A stretch of DNA of 43,358 nucleotides. It comes from Actinomycetota bacterium (GTDB taxonomy: Bacteria; Actinomycetota; Thermoleophilia; Gaiellales; Gaiellaceae). The notes under the pieces were generated by a model. The model was not told the origin of the DNA and made no database searches. It was given only the letters and a program-made list of their open reading frames with translations. Positions 8,030-16,116 of the stretch are shown here, in pieces. The DNA is taken from contig VAXH01000087.1 of NCBI GenBank assembly GCA_005883955.1, forward strand, positions 1 to 43,358, given 5' to 3'. Numbering within the stretch: the stretch's first letter is position 1; every line of letters starts with the position of its first letter. The translations under genes were made by a program, and so were the position numbers.

Positions 8030-8399
8030 TCCGGAACGTCCAGCGCTTGAAGAGCACGAACGCAACCGGCGTGATGAGCAGCAACGAGATCGCCTGGCCT
8101 AGCCGCGGATCGATCCCTGTTCCCTCGACGAGCGCCGCGAGAATGCCCACGTTCAGTCCGCCGACGACGGCACCGGTCAGGAGATAGCGCAGGTAGGTCG
8201 CCCAGAAGCCCGCGTGGCCGAGCCGGAACGTGAAGTAGCGATTGCCGCCATACATGAGCGTGTTCGCGATGAAGTACGCGACGATCGAGGCCGGCAGATA
8301 GGTCATGCCCGCGCCGTAGAGGGCGGAGAAGATGCCGAGGTTGACGAGATAGCCGCCGGTTCCGACGAGCACGAACTTGGCAGGTTCGGCAACTCGCAC
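8016..8399 (-). CDS. GtrA-family membrane protein
   Basis: 127 residues with four hydrophobic segments and the GtrA pattern: FVLVGTGGYLVNLGIFSAL at the N-terminus, ANTLMYGGNRYFTFRLGH after the second helix, and a basic end FKRWTFRI. GtrA proteins are thought to help move lipid-linked sugars across the cytoplasmic membrane for cell-surface glycosylation. It starts with GTG six bases after the stop of the gene at 8406-8945, so it is the last gene of a three-gene minus-strand operon. Confidence 0.85.
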   Translation of the reverse strand: MRVAEPAKFVLVGTGGYLVNLGIFSALYGAGMTYLPASIVAYFIANTLMYGGNRYFTFRLGHAGFWATYLRYLLTGAVVGGLNVGILAALVEGTGIDPRLGQAISLLLITPVAFVLFKRWTFRIRPA

Positions 8400-8405
8400 G
8401 TGCTC

Positions 8406-8945
8406 TCAGTAGGAAGCGTGGAAGCTGCCGAGCACCCACAGGTACGAGGCCAACACCCAGTGGAAGACGATCGGGATCGTTCCGCCGAACCAGCGTTCAT
8501 CCCGGTAACGCCACGTGCGGACGAGATAACGAACCAGCATCGAGACCGCGTAGGCGGACGCGAACCAGCGCAGGGCTTGGCCGAAGTTCGGCTTCGGGGC
8601 CGCCCAGAAGCCGGCGTTGCGCGAGAGATCGACGTCGATCCACACCATCAGGCCGAGGATCGTCAGCTGAACCGGAAGCAGGTAACGGTAGGGCGTCAGG
8701 TTCCACTCGTCGTCTGGCGGGAGCCACCCAGGCCGCCGCGTTCTGACCACGAGTTGCCCAGCAACGCGAACGAGAAAGAGGGCCGAGTAGAACCACAGGT
8801 AGCCCGCGGCCAGCTGCGGATCGATCGCTGAGCTCGAGCGGGCCTGTGTGAAGCCGACGATCCCGGCGACGGTCGCGGCAGCAGCTGTGATCAGCAGCGC
8901 TTTCGTGAGCGGAGGTGTTGCGCCGACTTCCTGCGCCCCGGCCAT
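8406..8945 (-). CDS. Multi-pass membrane protein, function unknown
   Basis: 179 residues with about four to five hydrophobic helices (ALLITAAAATVAGIVGF, AGYLWFYSALFLVRVAG, YLLPVQLTILGLMVWI, FASAYAVSMLVRYLV, IVFHWVLASYLWVLGSF). I do not recognise a named family. The ATG at 8945 lies two bases after the stop of the upstream hydrolase, and gtrA follows after six bases, so the three genes are probably co-transcribed. A role in cell-envelope or lipid-sugar metabolism is inferred only from gtrA. Confidence 0.75.
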   Translation of the reverse strand: MAGAQEVGATPPLTKALLITAAAATVAGIVGFTQARSSSAIDPQLAAGYLWFYSALFLVRVAGQLVVRTRRPGWLPPDDEWNLTPYRYLLPVQLTILGLMVWIDVDLSRNAGFWAAPKPNFGQALRWFASAYAVSMLVRYLVRTWRYRDERWFGGTIPIVFHWVLASYLWVLGSFHASY

Positions 8946-8947
8946 CG

Positions 8948-10051
8948 CTAGCCGCGCGCCGCGGCCAGGCCTCTGACGACGAACGCCTCGAACTTCCGCA
9001 GCCCGCCAAGGCGCCGGAGCGAGGCCATCGGGCGGGTGTGGTCGAGGGTCGCCGTGACGGTCAGCCGGACGTTCGGCAGCGAGTCAGCGAGCGCGCGGGC
9101 CTCGCCGGACGGGAAGTACGGGTCCTCCGGCGGAACCGCGAGCTCGACCGGCGCTCTGACCTGGCCTGCCGCAGCGAGTGGCGAGAGCTCTTCGATCGCG
9201 GAGCGAACCTCTGCCGGAAGGGCGCCGTAGAGCTCGTCGAACCGCGCCGGCTCCCGATTGGCGAACAGCTTGACCAAGGGCGCGGTTACTTCGGCAGAGC
9301 TGTCCTCGAGCCCGAGGGTCTCAAACGGGTCTTGGTCATCGTCTTCGATCGCGCCCAACCGGCTCAGGAGCGCTTCACGCTCGGGCGACTCGGATAGCGC
9401 CGCCGCGACCGAGCGGCCGACCGCGCGGCGAAGCAGGGTCGGCACCTCGTACTCTGCGAACTCGCCTTCGTGCTCATAACGGCTGGTCGTGGCGAGGCAG
9501 AGGATCTTGCGCAGATCGGCGAACGGTGCAATGGCCACCACGACCGAGATGCGGTCGGCGAGCTCCGGCCGCGCCCCTGCGAGGAGCGCGATGCTCGCGC
9601 CGGCGGACGCCCCGATCAGAGCCGTCCGGCCACGGACGTCGGGCCTCGCGACAGCTGCTTCGATCACCGTCGCGGCGGCATCGAGCGTTCGCCGCATGAG
9701 CTGGCCGTCGCCGAGCCCGGGTAGGTCGGGGACGAGCGTGACATAGCCCGAGCGTGCGAGGCCTTCGGCAAGCCGCTGAACGACGGGTTCTCGCCGCCGC
9801 AGGGGGTGGGCACCCGTCACGAACACCCACGCCGGGAAGGGCCCTTCGGCCGCCGGCCGCGTCACCGTGACCGGGACGCCCTCAAGCTCCAACTGCTCGA
9901 CTCTCGGGTCGGCGGTCACGGCGCGCGCCGCGCCGGCGAGGCCGGGCAGATCCATCACGATTGGAATCAGCGCGGCGGCGCGAGTGCGGGCGGCAAGGCG
10001 TGCCTGGAAAGTCGGGCCAGTCTCACCGGATGCCGCCACGCTCGCTTGCAT
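8948..10051 (-). CDS. Alpha/beta hydrolase (Ser nucleophile)
   Basis: 367 residues. After a ~75-residue lead the fold begins at PFPAWVFVTGAHPL, then LVPDLPGLGDGQL, the nucleophile elbow LIGASAGASIALLAG (Ser in GASAG), the acid region VPPEDPYFPSGEARAL and the His in TATLDHTRPM. The complete Ser/Asp/His arrangement suggests an active esterase or acyl hydrolase of the dienelactone-hydrolase-like superfamily; substrate unknown. It is first of the operon with the genes at 8406 and 8016. The ATG at 10051 faces the long foldback sequence 10085-10248, which fills most of the gap to the divergent gene at 10291. Confidence 0.8.
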   Translation of the reverse strand: MQASVAASGETGPTFQARLAARTRAAALIPIVMDLPGLAGAARAVTADPRVEQLELEGVPVTVTRPAAEGPFPAWVFVTGAHPLRRREPVVQRLAEGLARSGYVTLVPDLPGLGDGQLMRRTLDAAATVIEAAVARPDVRGRTALIGASAGASIALLAGARPELADRISVVVAIAPFADLRKILCLATTSRYEHEGEFAEYEVPTLLRRAVGRSVAAALSESPEREALLSRLGAIEDDDQDPFETLGLEDSSAEVTAPLVKLFANREPARFDELYGALPAEVRSAIEELSPLAAAGQVRAPVELAVPPEDPYFPSGEARALADSLPNVRLTVTATLDHTRPMASLRRLGGLRKFEAFVVRGLAAARG

Positions 10052-10084
10052 CCGCCGAAAGTACTACCGGGATCGTCCCGCGGC

Positions 10085-10248
10085 TAGGAGGGTTTGGCGG
10101 AATGCTGCTCGTCGCCGGGGTGCGATGCTCGTTTCCTGGGGAGGACGCAGGGAGCGTCCATATCCATAGATATGGGCGCGACTGAGGACGCTGCCAGGGG
10201 GCGAGCAGCGCACCGGCGGCACAGACTGTATTTCGCCAGACCCTCCTA
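10085..10248. repeat. 164-nt foldback (long imperfect inverted repeat)
   Basis: The two ends pair over 19 contiguous positions (10085-10103 with 10230-10248; two G-U if RNA). After an asymmetric loop, 10113-10131 pairs with 10202-10218 over 16 pairs with a 2-nt bulge and one mismatch. Then 10135-10139 pairs with 10194-10198, and 10153-10159 with 10186-10192. The apex is a competing hairpin ccatatc-cata-gatatgg (10158-10175). The segment lies between two divergent genes and shows no convincing coding potential. It may be a structured RNA or a small foldback mobile element. Confidence 0.75.
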
Positions 10249-10290
10249 ATCCTGGAGAGGAGCGACCACGGCTGCGCCGAAAGCGGCGCC

Positions 10291-10812
10291 ATGGCCGTTC
10301 CCGACGAGATCGACCTCGCACGCGATCGCGACCTTCAAGGCAGGCGAAAGGACGCCTGGGTTCGCCGGTCCCTGATGACGCTCGTCGCGTTGGTGCCGAT
10401 TCTCGCGCTCTTCAACCTCTTCGGCCAGCATCCGACCACCTCGCAGGCGGCCGTTCCGGCGGCCACCCTGAGCGTCTACGCGCCGACAAAGCTCCGTGGC
10501 GGCCTACTCTGGGAGGGGCGGATTCACATCACCGCCCACCAGGAGATCAAGAATGCGATCCTCGTCCTCAGCTCGAGCTGGGCGGAGGGCATGTCGATCA
10601 ACACGATCGAGCCGAGCCCGACGGGCGAGGCGAGCGACAACGGCAGGCTCGAGTTCACGCTCGGCCACATCCCGGCGCACAAGTCCTTCGTCCTCTACAT
10701 GCAGTTCCAGGTCAACCCGACGAACGTCGGCCATCGCTCACGCTCGACGACGCTCTTCGACGGGAGCACGAAGCTGGCGGCGGTCCACCAGAAGGTGACG
10801 ATCTTCCCATAG
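10291..10812 (+). CDS. Membrane-anchored protein with one N-terminal helix, unknown function
   Basis: 173 residues. A charged N-terminus (DEIDLARDRDLQGRRKD) precedes one transmembrane helix (SLMTLVALVPILALFNLF). The remaining ~120 residues, including GGLLWEGRIHITAHQEIKN and GRLEFTLGHIPAHKSFVLYM, look like an extracytoplasmic beta-sandwich. I know no family name. It precedes a DUF421 gene by 52 bp in the same direction, suggesting a shared transcript. The ATG at 10291 has no well-placed Shine-Dalgarno; a ggagaggag lies about 29 nt upstream, too far, so the exact start is uncertain. Confidence 0.7.
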   Translation: MAVPDEIDLARDRDLQGRRKDAWVRRSLMTLVALVPILALFNLFGQHPTTSQAAVPAATLSVYAPTKLRGGLLWEGRIHITAHQEIKNAILVLSSSWAEGMSINTIEPSPTGEASDNGRLEFTLGHIPAHKSFVLYMQFQVNPTNVGHRSRSTTLFDGSTKLAAVHQKVTIFP

Positions 10813-10864
10813 TGCTCAACGCTCGCGACCGAGAAGCTCGGCGGCATCGCTGGAGGGGGCCCTA

Positions 10865-11311
10865 GTGGACCTCGCGATCCGGGCAATCGTCCTCTACGCG
10901 TTCGTCTTCGTCCTCACGCGCGTCGTCGGGCGGCGCGAGCTCTCGTCGCTACAGCCGTTCGATTTGATCCTGCTGATCGTGCTGGGGGACTCGATCCAGC
11001 AGGGGCTGACCCAGGACGACTATTCCGTCACCGGTGCGCTGATCGTCGTCGGGATGATCGCCATCCTCCAGGTTGCGACGTCGTATCTGAGCTTCCGTGT
11101 TCCGCGCTTGCGTCCGGTACTGGACGGCCTGCCGATCGTCGTCGTCGAGGACGGCAAACCGATCCGGAAGAATCTGCATCGAGAGCGCATCTCCGTCGAG
11201 GAGCTGACCGAGGAGATGCGCCAGCAGCAGATCGCCTCGCTCGAAGAGGTTCAGTGGGCCGTGCTCGAGACGAGCGGCGCGATCAGCTTCCTCACGAAAA
11301 GCGACTCTTAG
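10865..11311 (+). CDS. DUF421 (YetF-like) membrane protein
   Basis: 148 residues. Hydrophobic N-terminal segments (AIVLYAFVFVLTRVVGRREL; FDLILLIVLGDSIQQGL; LIVVGMIAILQVATSYLSF) are followed by the conserved DUF421 cytoplasmic tail, RPVLDGLPIVVVEDGKPIRK and LTEEMRQQQIASLEEV. The family is common in Gram-positive bacteria and has no settled function. GTG start at 10865 with a good Shine-Dalgarno (ggaggggg) about 5-6 nt upstream. The next gene starts 10 bp after the stop but has its own leaderless promoter signal. Confidence 0.88.
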   Translation: MDLAIRAIVLYAFVFVLTRVVGRRELSSLQPFDLILLIVLGDSIQQGLTQDDYSVTGALIVVGMIAILQVATSYLSFRVPRLRPVLDGLPIVVVEDGKPIRKNLHRERISVEELTEEMRQQQIASLEEVQWAVLETSGAISFLTKSDS

Positions 11312-11321
11312 ACTCTCCGTC

Positions 11322-12251
11322 TTGCCGCTCTATCTGACGGAAGCAAACGTCGGTTCGCTGCTGACGCCCGCCGACGCGCTCGAGGCCGTCGAAGGCTGCC
11401 TCCGGCGGCTCGCCGCGGGCGAGGTCGAGAACCGGCCGCGCGAACGGTTGCGCCTCGAGGACGGCGCCTTCGCCGTGATGGCGGCGGTCGACCGCGAGCT
11501 GCGGCTGGCCGGCGTCAAGACCTACGCATGGCTACCCGGCGGCACGCCGTTCGTCGTCGTCCTCTTCGACACCGGGCGGGCTGAGCTTGCCGGCGTGATC
11601 GAGGCGGACAAGCTAGGCCAGCTCCGCACGGGCGCCGCCAGCGGCGTAGCGGCGAAGTACCTCGCCCGCGAGGACGTTGCCACCCTCGGCGTGTTGGGCT
11701 GCGGCTGGCAGGCGCGTAGCCAGGTCGCCTGCATTCGTGAGGCCTTGCCTGGGATCGAGCGCGTCGTCGCCTACTGCCGGACGCCAGCGAGCCTCGCCAA
11801 GTTCTGCAGGGAGACAGGCGCCGAGCCCGGCGAGTCGCACCGTGACCCGGCCAGGTGCGACGTGGTTGTCACGGTCACGACATCGAGGGACCCCGTGCTG
11901 AGGGGCGAATGGCTGCAGCAGGGCGCGCTCGTCTGCGCAGTAGGCGCCAACGATCCGAGGGCGCGCGAGCTCGACAACGTCGTCCTCGAGCGTGCGGCGT
12001 TCGTCTGCTGTGACTCGCGCGAGCAGGCGCGGATCGAGTCGGGTGACCTGATCGAGCCGGTCGAGGTAGGCGTCCTCGACTGGCTCGAGGTGCACGAGCT
12101 GCAGGAGGTGGTCGCGGGCGAGCTCGAGGGCCGTCAGTCCGCCGACGACATCGTCCTTTTCAAGTCGAACGGGCTCGCCGCCTGGGACGTCGCCATCGGC
12201 GCGGTCGCGCTGGTGAAAGCTCGGAAGAAGAAGGTCGGGAAGAAGCTCTAG
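11322..12251 (+). CDS. Ornithine cyclodeaminase / mu-crystallin family protein
   Basis: 309 residues. The OCD/mu-crystallin pattern is clear: substrate-side AGVKTYAWLPGGTPFVVVLFDT and LGQLRTGAASGVAAKYLA, then the NAD(P)-binding Rossmann motif LGVLGCGWQARSQV, and the late helix DDIVLFKSNGLAAWD. Relatives include ornithine cyclodeaminase, alanine dehydrogenase and ketimine reductase; the substrate cannot be assigned. A C-terminal lysine-rich tail KARKKKVGKKL is unusual. Start is TTG 11322: TAGACT (11309-11314) lies 7 nt upstream and overlaps the end of the DUF421 gene, so the gene is probably leaderless. The 3' end overlaps the convergent gene by 4 bp. Confidence 0.85.
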   Translation: MPLYLTEANVGSLLTPADALEAVEGCLRRLAAGEVENRPRERLRLEDGAFAVMAAVDRELRLAGVKTYAWLPGGTPFVVVLFDTGRAELAGVIEADKLGQLRTGAASGVAAKYLAREDVATLGVLGCGWQARSQVACIREALPGIERVVAYCRTPASLAKFCRETGAEPGESHRDPARCDVVVTVTTSRDPVLRGEWLQQGALVCAVGANDPRARELDNVVLERAAFVCCDSREQARIESGDLIEPVEVGVLDWLEVHELQEVVAGELEGRQSADDIVLFKSNGLAAWDVAIGAVALVKARKKKVGKKL

Positions 12252-12499
12252 CCCAGCTCGTTCTGTGCCTCGCTTACCGTCGCCCGGCCGAGCGCCTCGA
12301 TCACCTCGGGCCGTTCGAGCAACCGGGCAACCTCCCTCTCGGTGACGCGGTTACGGATGTAAGGATCGTCGAGGATCTCGGTGAGGCTCCGCCCGCGGTC
12401 GTGCTCGCGGATCAGGTAAGCGGCGATCCGCTCCTCCTTCGACGAGCCGGCGAACAGGAACGAGAACGGATTCCGGACGAAGCTGCGGAACCTGAGCAC
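12248..12499 (-). CDS. Small conserved-looking protein of unknown function
   Basis: 83 residues, soluble, mostly helical and charged after a short hydrophobic-aromatic start (MLRFRSFVRNPFSFLF). It contains EERIAAYLIREHDRGRSLTEILDDPYIRNRV and EVARLLERPEVIEALG, a helix-rich pattern with no recognised domain. GTG start at 12499 with TAGAAT (12506-12511) six bases upstream and no Shine-Dalgarno, so probably leaderless. Coding support comes from strong GC bias at third positions and this promoter. It overlaps the convergent OCD-family gene by the four bases of the two stop codons. Confidence 0.7.
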   Translation of the reverse strand: MLRFRSFVRNPFSFLFAGSSKEERIAAYLIREHDRGRSLTEILDDPYIRNRVTEREVARLLERPEVIEALGRATVSEAQNELG

Positions 12500-12554
12500 G
12501 GTTCGATTCTATGGGTCTCTCGCGCTAGGGTCCGCGGCGTGAAGCGCCGTGCGA

Positions 12555-12603
12555 GGCACCGCTTGCGGTGCCGTCTAAGAGGGGTGCGGGTTTTGCCCGC
12601 GCC
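12555..12603 (+). repeat. REP-like double hairpin, copy 1
   Basis: Hairpin ggcaccgc-tt-gcggtgcc (12555-12572) is followed after 10 nt by ggtgcggg-ttttg-cccgcgcc (12583-12603). The same two-hairpin design, with the same TT loop and similar stems, recurs at 36699-36752. Here it lies in the short gap between two divergent genes. Confidence 0.65.
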
Positions 12604-12638
12604 GCCGAGAAACCCGAATTGAGAAGCCCCGCGAGATC

Positions 12639-12989
12639 TTGAAACGGCACGGAAGGCAATCGAGCGCGGTTTTCGCCCAGCGGGTGCTCGAAGGGGTCGA
12701 CGATGCCGGCGTGGCGGAGCGCGTCGTGATCTGGATCGAGCGAAAGCCGGGCGCGGTGTGGGCAGTAGGCCGCGCGATCAATCCGCAGCACCGGCGCAGC
12801 GAGCAGGCGCACCCGGACGACTACGTCTTCGAGGGCTACGAGCTCGAGGACGCGCTCGAATGCGCGAACGCGGCGCTCGACGACGACGCTCGTGTTTCGG
12901 CGCAGGACGGGCGCTCGGCCGACGCGGAGCCTTTCGAGCGCGAGGAGCTGCTCAAGCCGCTCGAGCGCTGGTTCTTCGGCCGCGAGTAG
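12639..12989 (+). CDS. Small hypothetical protein
   Basis: 116 residues from a TTG start. It contains RVVIWIERKPGAVWAVGRAINPQ, then YVFEGYELEDALECANAALDDD and a C-terminal EREELLKPLERWFFGRE. I do not recognise the family; the middle suggests a small alpha/beta protein. Good codon bias supports a real gene. The start is uncertain: the frame is open a little upstream but offers no ATG or GTG. The best promoter-like hexamer (TAGGGT 12526-12531) lies before the REP-like hairpins, which would then be in the 5' leader. It is convergent with the DtxR-family gene, with 3 bp between them. Confidence 0.65.
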   Translation: MKRHGRQSSAVFAQRVLEGVDDAGVAERVVIWIERKPGAVWAVGRAINPQHRRSEQAHPDDYVFEGYELEDALECANAALDDDARVSAQDGRSADAEPFEREELLKPLERWFFGRE

Positions 12990-12992
12990 ACG

Positions 12993-13436
12993 CTACCCCG
13001 CCCGCGACTTCGGCCACTCGAGCGCCGCGTTCGGGATCGGGTCCCCGTGCGGATCGTGTGTCGGGAAGCCAAGCGCGCGGTCGATTCTCGCCTCCAGCTC
13101 CTCGGAGAGGACGTGCTCGAGCCGGTCGGCCTCGTCGTGCACATCGTCGACGTGCAGACCGAGAGTCTCGGCGAGGTAGAGCTCGAGCAGGCGGTGATGG
13201 CGAATCACCTCGACCGCGACGCGCTCGCCCGCGGGCGTGAGGCGGACGCCTTTGTAGGGCGCGTGGTCGACGAGCTCGAGCGCCGCCAGCTTCTTCACCA
13301 TCTCGCTCGCCGACCCCGCGGCGATGCCCTGCTCGCGGGCGAGCGCCGTGACCGAGACACGCGTTTCGCCCTCCTGGAGCTTGTAGATCGCCTTCAGGTA
13401 ATCCTGGATCGAGTCGGTGAGCGCCGGGCCGGCCAC
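12993..13436 (-). CDS. DtxR/MntR-family metal-dependent repressor
   Basis: 147 residues. An N-terminal winged helix (DYLKAIYKLQEGE; VTALAREQGIAAGSASEMVKKLAALELVDH) is followed by the metal-binding dimerisation domain RHHRLLELYLAETL...VHDEADRLEHVLSEE. In DtxR the first site uses Met10 and Cys102; here the aligned positions are Asp (IQDYL) and Asp (EADRLEH), closer to manganese-responsive MntR (Asp8, Glu99). A Mn-sensing role is therefore more likely than iron (inference). There is no SH3-like C-terminal domain. Start is GTG 13436: TAGACT (13445-13450) lies 8 nt upstream. An in-frame TTG at 13445 would overlap this hexamer. Confidence 0.87.
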   Translation of the reverse strand: MAGPALTDSIQDYLKAIYKLQEGETRVSVTALAREQGIAAGSASEMVKKLAALELVDHAPYKGVRLTPAGERVAVEVIRHHRLLELYLAETLGLHVDDVHDEADRLEHVLSEELEARIDRALGFPTHDPHGDPIPNAALEWPKSRAG

Positions 13437-13580
13437 CGCGAGCAAGTCTAGGCCGTCGCGTGCGATGCCTGCATAAAAACGCAGCGCCGACCTGCGGGCG
13501 AGGCCGCTCGATCCGGTCCGGCAGAAGACTGCGAGACCGAGCTAGCTCTTCGGATGGGTCGACGCTGTAACCTCGCGCAC

Positions 13581-14408
13581 GTGCTGATCCGGCTCGGACA
13601 CAGTCCCGATCCCGACGACGCGTTCATGTTCTGGGCGCTCGCCGCGAATCAGATCGACACACGCGGGTTCGAGTTCGAGCATGTCTTGCGCGACATCCAG
13701 ACGCTGAACGAATGGGCGGTCGACGGCAGGCTCGAGACGACCGCGATCTCGCTGCACGCGTACCCGTATGTCCAGGACCGATACACGGTGTTGCCGCACG
13801 GGGCGAGCATGGGTTCGGGCTACGGCCCCGTCGTGGTCGCTCGTGACGAGCTCACGCGGGAGCAGCTGCAGTCGCTCGAGATCGCCGTGCCCGGCCGGAT
13901 GACCACCGCATTTCTCGTCCTGCGGCTCTACCTCGGCGACTTCCGTTTCCGCGAAGTGCCGTTCGACCAGATTCTCGACGAGGTCAAGTCGGGGCGCGCG
14001 AACGCCGGACTCCTGATCCACGAAGGTCAGCTCACCTATGAAGCGGAGGGCTTGCGAAAGGCCGTCGATCTCGGCGAGTGGTGGTTGCTCGAGACCGGGT
14101 TGCCGTTACCGCTCGGGATCAATGTCGCGAGGCGCGATCTCGGCCCAGATGTCCTGCACGAGCTTTCCGAGGTGCTACATGAGTCGATTCAGGCCGGCCT
14201 CGAGCACCGGTCGGAGGCGATGGAGTACGCGCTCGGCTTCGGGCGCGGGCTCGACACCGATCTCGCCGATCGCTTCGTCGGCATGTACGTGAACGAGTAC
14301 ACGTGCGACTACGGCGAGGAGGGCCGGCAGGCCGTGGCGGAGCTGCTGCGGCGCGGCGAGGAGCTGGGCGCTTTCCGATCTCCGGTCCACCTTGACTTCG
14401 TCGCATAG
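13581..14408 (+). CDS. mqnD: 1,4-dihydroxy-6-naphthoate synthase
   Basis: 275 residues. It opens with IRLGHSPDPDDAFMFWAL, the signature of MqnD, which converts cyclic dehypoxanthine futalosine to 1,4-dihydroxy-6-naphthoate in the futalosine route to menaquinone. Also present are ISLHAYPYVQDRYTVLPHGASMG, GYGPVVVA and the hinge segment ANAGLLIHEGQLTYE, with a periplasmic-binding-protein-like two-lobe layout and family-typical length. GTG 13581 is chosen over ATG 13554 because TAACCT (13568-13573) ends 7 nt before it and the family begins here. Other mqn genes are not in the window. A thiolase follows on the same strand with its own promoter signal. Confidence 0.9.
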   Translation: MLIRLGHSPDPDDAFMFWALAANQIDTRGFEFEHVLRDIQTLNEWAVDGRLETTAISLHAYPYVQDRYTVLPHGASMGSGYGPVVVARDELTREQLQSLEIAVPGRMTTAFLVLRLYLGDFRFREVPFDQILDEVKSGRANAGLLIHEGQLTYEAEGLRKAVDLGEWWLLETGLPLPLGINVARRDLGPDVLHELSEVLHESIQAGLEHRSEAMEYALGFGRGLDTDLADRFVGMYVNEYTCDYGEEGRQAVAELLRRGEELGAFRSPVHLDFVA

Positions 14409-14502
14409 CTCCTTGGGGAACCTCCCACTCGCTCCCCGCTGGTGACGCCCGTTGTCGGCTGCGTGGACAGGCGCTCCGGGCCCGTGAGCTAGCCTCGGGC
14501 TC

Positions 14503-15681
<1,179 letters not shown>

Positions 15682-15739
15682 CGCAATCGGCGCGTCCGCG
15701 GTACAGACACGCGCGCTTTGCCTCGCTAGCGTTTCGGTA

Positions 15740-15757
15740 GGGGTGCTCGTGCACCCC
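15740..15757. terminator. Hairpin after the thiolase gene
   Basis: ggggtgc-tcgt-gcacccc, a 7-bp stem with 4-nt loop, 59 bp after the thiolase stop, without a U-run. The rest of 15682-15849 holds only GC-rich short repeats (gcgagcgaag twice) and no gene. Confidence 0.35.
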
Positions 15758-15849
15758 CGTGGGCGCGCGCGTGAACATTTACCGGGCCGCGAGCGAAGGG
15801 GGCGCGAGCGAAGCGCCGCTAGGGGGCAACCTCACGCGGCCGCCGAGCT

Positions 15850-16080
15850 CTACGAGAGCGGCGGCCTGATGTAGATCATGCCGTTGTGCTTGATCGGCAC
15901 GAACGGGGCGCCGATGCTCATGATCGCGTCTTCGGCGAGTGCGAGCAGCTCGTCGCAAACCTCATCGGTGTTGCCGCAAGGCACGTTGATGCAGACCTCG
16001 TCGACGGGGTGCGCGTCGAGTCCGGCGTCGCGTAGCTCCTGCAGGAGCCGGTCGCGGTCAGGAATTCGCGCTGCTTCGAC
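15850..16080 (-). pseudogene. Small start-less reading frame, probable 5'-truncated or mis-initiated gene
   Basis: A minus-strand frame ending at TAG 15850-15852 reads ...RIPDRDRLLQELRDAGLDA, then VCINVPCGNTDEVCDELLA and IGAPFVPIKHNGMIYIRPPLS. Almost every codon ends in G or C, as in the genuine genes nearby, and the sequence looks like a compact alpha/beta protein with conserved-type Cys and Pro. Yet there is no ATG, GTG or TTG at the expected N-terminus; the frame stays open into the signal-peptide region of the divergent gene at 16117. It looks like the 3' remainder of a gene cut by rearrangement, or one using a rare start. Family not recognised. Confidence 0.55.
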
Positions 16081-16116
16081 CTGGGTAGTCCCCTCGGAGG
16101 GAAAGGAGGAACAGGC

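Noticed and set aside
7654-8187. Continuation of the FAD-oxidase first frame after the break
   Set aside because: The real protein continues in the other frame; this stretch is Arg/Gly/His-rich shadow and runs into gtrA.
12539-12622. Mini-ORF of 27 codons (GTG 12539) with TAGGGT 7 nt upstream
   Set aside because: It looks like the leaderless pattern but mainly translates the REP-like hairpins as an Arg-rich peptide; noted as a possible promoter only.
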